From: an uncultured Lachnospiraceae bacterium
GTDB taxonomy: Bacteria > Bacillota > Clostridia > Lachnospirales > Lachnospiraceae
Length of the DNA stretch: 61,091 bases
NCBI GenBank assembly: GCA_900315055.1
Contig: OMXP01000007.1
Span: 1 to 61,091, forward strand
Direction of reading: 5' to 3'
The translations under genes were made by a program, and so were the position numbers. The notes under the pieces are model-generated. The model was not told the DNA's origin, did not search any database, and was given only the letters and a program-made list of their open reading frames with translations. This document shows positions 25,483 to 32,245 of the stretch, piece by piece (position 1 is the stretch's first letter; each line of letters begins with the position of its first letter).

Positions 25483-26190
25483 CTATCTTCCGGTGGTGCC
25501 AAGGTAGGCGGCCTTCACCTTCGGATCCTCCAGAAGCTCATGACCCGTGCCCTGCATCGTGATCTTTCCGTTCTCCATGACATAGGCGTAGTCCGCGATG
25601 TGCAGAGCCATGTTGGCGTTCTGCTCGACAAGAAGCACCGTGCAGCCCTGCTCGTTGATCTTCCGGATAATATCGAAGATCTCCTGGACGACGATCGGTG
25701 CAAGGCCAAGGGACGGCTCGTCCATCATGATGACGTCCGGGTCTGCCATGAGGGCGCGTCCCACGGCGAGCATCTGCTGCTCGCCGCCGGAGAGGGTTCC
25801 TGCCTGCTGCCAGGATCTCTCTTTCAGCCTCGGGAACAGTCCGTAGACGCGCTGAATGCTCTCCTCCAGGTCGTCCTTTCGAAGATAGGCGCCGATCTTC
25901 AGGTTCTCGAGCACCGTCTGGTCCGGGAACACGTGCCGGCCCTCGGGGACCAGGGTGATCTTGTGCCGCACGATCTCCTCGGTCTTTCTGCCAAGGAGCT
26001 CGAGGCCGTCGAGCTTCACGCTCCCGCTCTTTGCCTTCACAAGCCCCGTGATCGCGCGAAGGGTCGAGGACTTGCCGGCACCGTTCGCACCGACCAGGGT
26101 GCAGATCTTTCCGGACGGCACCTCGAAGCTGATGCCGCGCACCGCCTGAATGCCGCCGTAGTTGATGATAAGGTTCGAAACTTCCAGCAT
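25483..26190 (-). CDS. livF: Branched-chain amino acid ABC transporter ATP-binding protein LivF
   Basis: The 235-residue ATPase has Walker A GANGAGKSSTLRAITG, signature LSGGEQQMLAVGRAL, Walker B VIMMDEPSLGLAP and the LVEQN switch region, the last two being typical of LivF. It opens MLEVSNLIINYGGIQAVRGI. It lies three bases after livG and forms the ATPase pair of the importer with it. All catalytic residues are present. Confidence 0.95.
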   Translation of the reverse strand: MLEVSNLIINYGGIQAVRGISFEVPSGKICTLVGANGAGKSSTLRAITGLVKAKSGSVKLDGLELLGRKTEEIVRHKITLVPEGRHVFPDQTVLENLKIGAYLRKDDLEESIQRVYGLFPRLKERSWQQAGTLSGGEQQMLAVGRALMADPDVIMMDEPSLGLAPIVVQEIFDIIRKINEQGCTVLLVEQNANMALHIADYAYVMENGKITMQGTGHELLEDPKVKAAYLGTTGR

Positions 26191-26193
26191 ACG

Positions 26194-27042
26194 TCAGTCC
26201 TCCTGCTGTACCCCGAGGTACGCCTCGATGACCTTCGGGTCCGAGGCCACCGCATCCGGGGATCCCTTCGAGATGAGTCTGCCGAAATCAATGCAGTAGA
26301 TCCGATCCGAGATGTTCATGACAAGATTCATGTGGTGCTCGATAAGGAGTATGGTCAGATGATACCGGTCCCTGATCTCCTCGATAAAGGATGCGAGCTC
26401 ATCGGTCTCCTGCGGGTTCATGCCGGCTGCCGGCTCATCAAGGCAGAGCATCGAAGGGCCTGTGGCCAGCGCTCTTGCGATCTCAAGGCGCCGCTGCATG
26501 CCGTACGGCAGAGCCGAGGCCTCCCAGTCTGCATAATTCTGCAGGTTCTGCTCCTCGAGCAGCTGCCAGGTCTCGTCCCGCATGCGCTTTTCTTCCCTGT
26601 GGTTGAGCATGAACGTTGCGGTAAACGGGTTCTGCTTTGCCCGCATGTGCTTTGCGACAAGCACGTTGTCGAAGACCGTCTGCGAGCCGAAGAGGCGGAT
26701 GTTCTGGAAGGTCCGAGCGATTCCCCGCTTCGTGATCTCATCCGGCGTATGGCTGATGGTCTTCGTATAGGTATCCTTGTTCTCCCCCGCGTACTGTTTC
26801 TTCATGCGCCCGGTCGGGTGACCCTCGGCAATGGTATCGCCCTGAAAATCGATCTTCCCGTTGGTCGGCGCATAGACGCCGGTGATGCAGTTGAAGGCCG
26901 TCGTCTTTCCGGCGCCGTTCGGACCTATGAGAGCAACGATCTCTCCCTCGTCGACGTGCAGGGACAGGTCATTTAAGGCGACGACACCGCCGAACTGCAT
27001 CGTCAGATGCTCCACAAGAAGGACGTTCTTTTTCTCACTCAT
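26194..27042 (-). CDS. livG: Branched-chain amino acid ABC transporter ATP-binding protein LivG
   Basis: ATG 27042 has GGAGGCGAAGAA upstream and overlaps the livM stop by four bases. The 282-residue protein has Walker A GPNGAGKTTAFNCITG, a LivG-type insertion (about residues 60-90), the ARTFQNIRLF Q-loop, a relaxed signature LPYGMQRRLEIARAL, Walker B MLCLDEPAAGMNP and IEHHM. LPYGMQ is the usual LivG variant of LSGGQ. It pairs with LivF. Confidence 0.95.
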   Translation of the reverse strand: MSEKKNVLLVEHLTMQFGGVVALNDLSLHVDEGEIVALIGPNGAGKTTAFNCITGVYAPTNGKIDFQGDTIAEGHPTGRMKKQYAGENKDTYTKTISHTPDEITKRGIARTFQNIRLFGSQTVFDNVLVAKHMRAKQNPFTATFMLNHREEKRMRDETWQLLEEQNLQNYADWEASALPYGMQRRLEIARALATGPSMLCLDEPAAGMNPQETDELASFIEEIRDRYHLTILLIEHHMNLVMNISDRIYCIDFGRLISKGSPDAVASDPKVIEAYLGVQQED

Positions 27043-28166
27043 TTCTTCGCCTCCTGTGCTGTCTTCTTCCGCTTCCTGCCCGCAAAGAATGCCGCAAACC
27101 GGTCCCAGGTCACTTCCTTCGAGCCCGTGATGCCGTGATTCCAGAAGAGCACGACGACCATGAGCAGGATACTGAAGATGACCATGCGGAAGCCGTTCCG
27201 AAGAAGCGGTACCTTCATGCCGCCAAATGCCGTGCCGGCAAGGTTTTTGAACAGATCCGACCAGTAGTACTCCTTGTCGAGGAACCGGAGCCATTCCTGG
27301 GAGCCGGTGACAAGGAAGGCGCCGATGATCGACCCGGACACCGAACCGATGCCGCCGAGGACCACCATCAGGAGGATATTGTAGGTGAGGGCCACCGTGA
27401 AGGTGCTCGTCACGGCAGAGCGCATGAACACCGCAAGAAGACCGCCCGCAACGCCCGCAAAGGCGCTGGAGATGACAAAGGAGAGCTCCTTCGTGCGGAA
27501 CAGGTTGATGCCCATGGCCTCCGCCGCCACATCATCGTCTCTTATGGCCTTGAAGGCACGCCCGTAGCTCGAGTGAATCAGAAGCCCCATGATGACAATG
27601 CAGACCGCGCAGATTGCGACGCACTCAAAGATACTTGTAAACGCCGGGATGTTCGAGACGCCGTAGGAGGCGTTCGTGATGGGACCCAGGCCGTCCCACC
27701 CGAATACCGCACGCACGATCTCGGAAAAGCCGAGCGTTGCGATCGCAAGGTAATCGCTCTTGAGACGCAGGATCGGCCAGCCGATGAGGTAGGCGATCCC
27801 GGCGCACAGGGCAAATGCAATGATCAGCGCCACACCAAGCGGCAGGTGGACATCATGGAGCCAGGGCGCCATGCCGTAGAGGTAGTAGATCTGATCCCGC
27901 ATGTCCACGGGGATCGTGAGAATGCCGGTCACATAGGCGCCGATGCACATGAAGCCCGCGGTCCCCAGGGAAAACTGCCCGGTAAAGCCGATGATGAGGT
28001 TCATCGACACCGCCGCCACCGCATAGATGCAGGATCTCTCCACGATCGTGATCGCGTAGGAGTGCTGCATCGAGTTTGCCTGCAGGAAGGCAAGGTACGC
28101 GATAACAAGGGCCAGGACGATCAGGGTCAGAACAAGGTTTCTGGTCTTTACTTTTTTCTTTTTCAT
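27039..28166 (-). CDS. livM: Branched-chain amino acid ABC transporter permease LivM
   Basis: I chose ATG 28166 (MKKKKVKTRN) because AGGAGG lies upstream and a basic cytosolic start precedes the first helix. The 375-residue protein has eight to nine helices and LivM hallmarks: GFTGQFSLGTAGFMCIGAYVTG near residue 60 and KAIRDDDVAAEAMGINLFRTKELSFVISSAFAGVAGGL. The C-terminal KRKK tail is cytosolic. It forms the translocation path with LivH. Confidence 0.94.
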   Translation of the reverse strand: MKKKKVKTRNLVLTLIVLALVIAYLAFLQANSMQHSYAITIVERSCIYAVAAVSMNLIIGFTGQFSLGTAGFMCIGAYVTGILTIPVDMRDQIYYLYGMAPWLHDVHLPLGVALIIAFALCAGIAYLIGWPILRLKSDYLAIATLGFSEIVRAVFGWDGLGPITNASYGVSNIPAFTSIFECVAICAVCIVIMGLLIHSSYGRAFKAIRDDDVAAEAMGINLFRTKELSFVISSAFAGVAGGLLAVFMRSAVTSTFTVALTYNILLMVVLGGIGSVSGSIIGAFLVTGSQEWLRFLDKEYYWSDLFKNLAGTAFGGMKVPLLRNGFRMVIFSILLMVVVLFWNHGITGSKEVTWDRFAAFFAGRKRKKTAQEAKK

Positions 28167-28176
28167 CGCCCGCCTC

Positions 28177-29058
28177 CTATACCTTCTGGGTTGCCTTTTC
28201 ACCGAACAGTCCCGTCGGCCGGATCAGCAGAATGATCAGCAGAAGGACAAAGGTGAAGGCGTCCGAGAACACCGAATAGCCGGCCGCGGTGATCGCGATC
28301 TGGCAGATGCCGACGATGAAGCCGCCGATGACGGCGCCGGGGATATTGCCGATGCCGCCGATGACCGCCGCGACAAAGCACTTGAGTCCGGGAAGAGACC
28401 CGGAGTAGGGCTGCACCGTGTTGCGGTCCGTAAAGTACAGGATCGATCCCACGGCGGCAAGGCCGCACCCGATCGCAAAGGTGATCGTGATGATGGAATC
28501 GACCTTGATGCCCATGATCCTTGCGGTCTCCTGATCCTTCGAGCAGGCCCGCATCGCCATGCCAAGCTTCGTGTGGTTGACCACCATGACAAGCACCACG
28601 GTGAGAATCACCGTAAGAACCGGCGCAAGGATAGTCACACGGGACACCGAGATGTCACCGAAGGTGTAGACGTGCTTTAAGGCCGGGATCTGAGGATAGC
28701 TCTGGGGCATTGCGGTGAACAGGTAGTTTGCAAGGTTCTCCAGAAGATACGAGACACCGATTGCCGAGATCATCACCGACATGCGCGGCGCCGTGCGAAG
28801 CGGCCGGTACGCCGCCCGCTCGATCGCGATGCCGAGCACGATCGTGCAGACAATGACGAAGGGGAGCGAGATGAACCACGGAAAGACGGCCATCGAGTAG
28901 ATCATGAAGTAGCCGGCCATCATGAACACGTCGCCGTGGGCAAAGTTGATCATGCGCAGAATGCCGTACACCATCGTGTAGCCGATTGCGATCAGCGCAT
29001 AGGCTCCGCCCAGCGACAGACCGTTCAGGAGCTGTTGCAGAAAATAGGACGCAGACAT
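28177..29058 (-). CDS. livH: Branched-chain amino acid ABC transporter permease LivH
   Basis: I chose ATG 29058, preceded by TTGGAGAAC. The 293-residue permease has about eight helices and LivH motifs: QQLLNGLSLGGAYALIAIGYTMVYGILRMINFAHGDVFM split across its first 45 residues, RACSKDQETARIMGI and KCFVAAVIGGIGNIPGAVIGG. A hairpin terminator between livJ and this gene should lower its expression relative to the binding protein. Confidence 0.94.
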   Translation of the reverse strand: MSASYFLQQLLNGLSLGGAYALIAIGYTMVYGILRMINFAHGDVFMMAGYFMIYSMAVFPWFISLPFVIVCTIVLGIAIERAAYRPLRTAPRMSVMISAIGVSYLLENLANYLFTAMPQSYPQIPALKHVYTFGDISVSRVTILAPVLTVILTVVLVMVVNHTKLGMAMRACSKDQETARIMGIKVDSIITITFAIGCGLAAVGSILYFTDRNTVQPYSGSLPGLKCFVAAVIGGIGNIPGAVIGGFIVGICQIAITAAGYSVFSDAFTFVLLLIILLIRPTGLFGEKATQKV

Positions 29059-29069
29059 GATTGTTCTCC

Positions 29070-29109
29070 AAAAACCAAGACACAGAGCACTGCCAAACAG
29101 CACTCTGTG
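29070..29109 (-). terminator. Partial terminator between livJ and livH
   Basis: On the minus strand a 12-bp stem with two G-U pairs (CACAGAGTGCTG / CAGTGCTCTGTG, loop TTTGG) is followed by TCTTGGTTTTTGG. It sits about 71 bases after livJ and 12 bases before livH. Such intra-operon terminators commonly set a high binding-protein to permease ratio. Confidence 0.65.
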
Positions 29110-29133
29110 CCCCATTTACGTGTTACAGATGCA

Positions 29134-29157
29134 GGACGAATCGCTTGCGATTCGTCC
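29134..29157 (-). other. Perfect 10-bp hairpin directly after livJ
   Basis: GGACGAATCG (29134-29143), loop CTTG, CGATTCGTCC (29148-29157), just past the livJ stop. It has no T-run of its own, so it is more likely a 3'-end-stabilising structure for livJ mRNA than a terminator. Confidence 0.55.
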
Positions 29158-29180
29158 ACGATTCGAAAACGAATTGTTTT

Positions 29181-30404
29181 CTATTCATCCACGGTCTCGG
29201 TGCTCTTGTAGGTCCAGGCACCGTTCTCGATGTCGCAGATATACGACGTGTTCTTGATCGCATCGCCGTTCTCATCGAACTTGTACGGTCCGCAGGCAAA
29301 GCCGTCGGAGGCATCCATCGAGGCAATCGCATCGCGGATGGCCGTGCCGTCGAGGCTGTTGGCCGACTCGATCGCATCGCACAGAACCATGTACGCATCA
29401 TAGGCGACGGCGTGGTTGCCGACGATCGCATCGGAGTCGAGGTTCGTGGAAAGTCTCGACTGATCCGCGTTCAGCCATTCCTTGAAGCCCTTGTCAAAGT
29501 CCGCATTGCCGCCCTCGGAGTAGAAGGTATCCGCGACGACGCCGTTTGCATTGTCGCCCGCATCCTTGATGAGGACGTTGGAGTACCAGGTATCACCGGC
29601 GATCCACTGGACATCAAGCCCGAGATCTGCAGCCTGGTTCAGGAGAAGCGGCGCATACAGGTAGTCGGTCGGGGAGAACACGGCGGTAACGCCGCTGTTC
29701 TTGATGTTCGTCAGGATGGCCTTGAAGTCGGACTCATTCGTCTGGAAGGTCTCGGCATCGACGACAGTTCCGCCAAGCTTTGTGAAGGAATCCGTGAAGG
29801 TCTTCACGAGACCCGAGGTGTACTCGTTGCCGATGTTGTCGATCGTTGCGACTTCCTTGTAGCCGTTGTCGATCGCCCAGTTCGCCATGACCTCGCCCTG
29901 GAACGGATCGAGGTAGCAGGTGCGGAAGTAGTAGTCATTGCCGAGCGTCACGTTCGTGTTCGTGCAGGAGGTGCCGATCGCCGGGATCTTGGCATCCTGG
30001 AAGTAGGAGCCTGCCGCGATGCACACGCTGGAGCCGTAACCGCCGATCACGCCGACGACACCGTCGGAGATCAGCTTCTGGGCTGCAGTGACGGCGACCG
30101 TCTTGTCGGACTGGTTGTCCTGCCAGTCGAGCTGGATCGTGTACTCCGTGCCGTCAACGGTCACGGTAGGTCTCACCGAGTTCGCGTACTCGATGCCCAG
30201 CTCCTCCTGGGATCCGCCGCCGCCGTTCTCACCGGTCTTGGGCTCGAAGACGCCAAAGAGGATGGTGTTGTCCCCCGAGGACGCCGCCGCGCTGTCCGCG
30301 GACGTGCCGGCACTCGTCGAGGACGATCCCGAGGACGATCCACAGGCTGCAAGAGACGCGGCCAGTGCACCGATCAGTACCAGAGCTACAGCTTTCTTTT
30401 TCAT
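29181..30404 (-). CDS. livJ: Branched-chain amino acid-binding lipoprotein
   Basis: The 407-residue protein starts behind GAGGAGG and carries a lipoprotein signal peptide with lipobox LAAC near residue 21, then a Ser/Ala-rich linker. The mature part is a type I periplasmic-binding domain (Peripla_BP_6): GGGGSQEELGIEYANSV, VVGVIGGYGSSVCIAAG, DYYFRTCYLDPFQGEVMAN and GNEYTSGLVKTF. It captures Leu/Ile/Val or related amino acids for the LivHMGF transporter. It is the first gene of the operon, with a consensus-like promoter and a structured leader. Confidence 0.94.
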   Translation of the reverse strand: MKKKAVALVLIGALAASLAACGSSSGSSSTSAGTSADSAAASSGDNTILFGVFEPKTGENGGGGSQEELGIEYANSVRPTVTVDGTEYTIQLDWQDNQSDKTVAVTAAQKLISDGVVGVIGGYGSSVCIAAGSYFQDAKIPAIGTSCTNTNVTLGNDYYFRTCYLDPFQGEVMANWAIDNGYKEVATIDNIGNEYTSGLVKTFTDSFTKLGGTVVDAETFQTNESDFKAILTNIKNSGVTAVFSPTDYLYAPLLLNQAADLGLDVQWIAGDTWYSNVLIKDAGDNANGVVADTFYSEGGNADFDKGFKEWLNADQSRLSTNLDSDAIVGNHAVAYDAYMVLCDAIESANSLDGTAIRDAIASMDASDGFACGPYKFDENGDAIKNTSYICDIENGAWTYKSTETVDE

Positions 30405-30424
30405 TTTTTTCCTCCTCAGAAAAT

Positions 30425-30497
30425 AGGAAAAGCAGGTTTTTAAAACACAAAAAGGCAGAGAAGCTTTTGTTCGACTTCTCTGCCGTGTGCTTTTCCT
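30425..30497 (-). promoter_or_regulatory. Structured leader with terminator-like hairpin in front of livJ
   Basis: Downstream of the promoter and before livJ, the minus-strand RNA can form an inner perfect 10-bp stem (GGCAGAGAAG / CTTCTCTGCC, positions 30454-30463 and 30475-30484) followed by TTTTTGTGTTTT. This is framed by an outer perfect 10-bp stem (AGGAAAAGCA / TGCTTTTCCT, 30488-30497 and 30425-30434). The inner stem plus U-run is an intrinsic terminator by itself. It may end symporter transcripts, but it also lies inside the livJ leader, so attenuation is possible. Confidence 0.65.
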
Positions 30498-30512
30498 GAT
30501 TCAATTGTGAAT

Positions 30513-30541
30513 ATCCTAAGCCCGTCGGAATTGTTTGTCAA
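30513..30541 (-). promoter_or_regulatory. Promoter of the liv operon
   Basis: The minus strand carries perfect -35 TTGACA (30536-30541) and -10 TAGGAT (30513-30518) at 17-base spacing. Transcription would start near 30506, about 100 bases before livJ, and upstream of the leader hairpin. Confidence 0.7.
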
Positions 30542-30602
30542 CTGTTTTGTATACAAAAATACAACCTGAACAACTCCGTAGAACTGCAAACCGTCAGTGT
30601 CC

Positions 30603-32084
30603 TTAAATCTTCACCTTCTCCTCCGCAAGCTCTGCCGCTTCCTGTTCCTTTGTGAGGTACGCGGACGGCGCAGGTTCTACACCGAGGTGCCACTCCACAA
30701 GGTTCACCGCAAGGAAGGTCAGGGCACTGACGAGGCACCCGAAGACAACCGGCATCATGAAGGCAAGCGTTGCACCGCCGGAGAGGATCTGCCAGAGGAC
30801 AAACGCAACGGTCCCCGCGACAATCGAGACCTGTCCGGAATGCTTCGTCGCCTTCGGCACGATGAGCCCCAGGCCGTACGCCGCAAAGGGTCCTGCGCAG
30901 CGGATGCCGAAGGCAAAGGTATTCATCGTGACGATGGAAACGCCTGCCATGGAGATTGCCATGGCGACCACGGCGCAGACAACGTTCGAGACACGGGTCC
31001 AGGTGATGGTCTGCCTCTCGGAGAGCGTCTTCTTCCCGCCAAGGCCGTGGTACAGGTCATTGATGATCATCGTCGACATGCACAGAAGGTTCGAGTCCGC
31101 AGAGGACATCGTGGCGCAGATGACTGCCGCAGAGACCAGGCCCGTGATGATCCCGGGCGCATAGGCGCCGGTCACCGTGACCATCGCGTTCGACCCGTTC
31201 TCGGCAAGACCGGGCAGGGAATCACGAAGCGCATAGGCGGACAACCCTAAGAGCGTCGGGAACACGGCCATCGCCGTCATGAGAATCGCCGACAGGAAGG
31301 AAGCGTTTCGCGCCGTCTTCTCGTCCTTTGCGGTCTCAAAGCGGGAGACCATCTCGGGGCCTGCAAGGAAGGTGCAGAAGTAGTTGAAGATGTAGCCGAT
31401 GATCGAGGCCCAGCCGATTTCGGTAAAGCTCAGCTTCTCGCCGGGCAGCATCGATGAGATCGTCTGCCAGCCGCCGGCATCGTGGATCACGATCGGCGTT
31501 GCGATCGCAAGGCCGATCAGGATGACGAGGAACTGCACGAGATCCGAGATCTGATCCGCGATCATGCCGCCGAGGGTCGTGTAGAGAATGATGACAACGC
31601 CTGCAACGAGAAGACACACGTTCAGCGGGATGGAGGGAAGAAGTGCCGCGATGATGCCGCCGGACGCCGCGATCTGCGATGAGGTCAGGCAGAACAGCGA
31701 CAGGACGCTTAAAATCGCCGTGAAGTTGCTCGAGAACTTCCCGAATCTTCGTCCCACGACCTCGGGGATCGTGATCGCCATCGTCTTGCGGATCTTCGGC
31801 GCAAAGAAGGCCAGCGGGATCATCGCGATCGCCGCGGCAAGCACGTACCAGATGGCGGACAGGCCCCAGTCGCCGAAGGCCTTCTGCGCAAGGCCCACGG
31901 TGCTGCCGCCGCCGATGTTGTTGGCGGACAGCGAGAACGCCACCATGAACAGTCCCTGCCGTCTTCCGGCGACCAGGTAGTCCCGGGAGTTATTGATCTT
32001 CGTCCTGCCGACGACAAAGCCGACGATCAGCATGCCGACCAGGTACAGGACCACAAACAGCAGCGGTATGATCTGAATTTCCAT
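30603..32084 (-). CDS. Sodium:solute symporter (SSS family)
   Basis: The 493-residue protein has about 13 helices and SSS-family features: VGRTKINNSRDYLVAGRR after helix 1, SLSANNIGGGSTVGLAQKAF, and SSADSNLLCMSTMIINDLYHG in the region that contributes to the sodium site. It starts directly behind AGGAAGGAA. It imports a small organic solute with sodium. The substrate is not evident: the family covers proline, pantothenate, sugars and carboxylates. It lies downstream of, but is separated by a terminator from, the flavoprotein gene. Confidence 0.9.
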   Translation of the reverse strand: MEIQIIPLLFVVLYLVGMLIVGFVVGRTKINNSRDYLVAGRRQGLFMVAFSLSANNIGGGSTVGLAQKAFGDWGLSAIWYVLAAAIAMIPLAFFAPKIRKTMAITIPEVVGRRFGKFSSNFTAILSVLSLFCLTSSQIAASGGIIAALLPSIPLNVCLLVAGVVIILYTTLGGMIADQISDLVQFLVILIGLAIATPIVIHDAGGWQTISSMLPGEKLSFTEIGWASIIGYIFNYFCTFLAGPEMVSRFETAKDEKTARNASFLSAILMTAMAVFPTLLGLSAYALRDSLPGLAENGSNAMVTVTGAYAPGIITGLVSAAVICATMSSADSNLLCMSTMIINDLYHGLGGKKTLSERQTITWTRVSNVVCAVVAMAISMAGVSIVTMNTFAFGIRCAGPFAAYGLGLIVPKATKHSGQVSIVAGTVAFVLWQILSGGATLAFMMPVVFGCLVSALTFLAVNLVEWHLGVEPAPSAYLTKEQEAAELAEEKVKI

Positions 32085-32140
32085 TTCCTTCCTCTCCTCT
32101 CACAGGAAAACAGCTGCAGAAAGCAGACACAGCTGATAAT

Positions 32141-32181
32141 AAGAAAAGCGCCATGGAGCCGTTTCCGGTTCCATGACGCCC
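32141..32181 (-). terminator. Terminator after the Fe-S flavoprotein gene
   Basis: A stem of GCGTCATGGAACC with GGCTCCATGGCGC (one mismatch, one wobble) is followed on the minus strand by TTTTCTTATTATC. Confidence 0.7.
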
Positions 32182-32245
32182 TTGTCTGTCATTCAGAATA
32201 CATCACGAAGAAGCATCTGTGAACAGAAAAATTCTGAACAAAATT

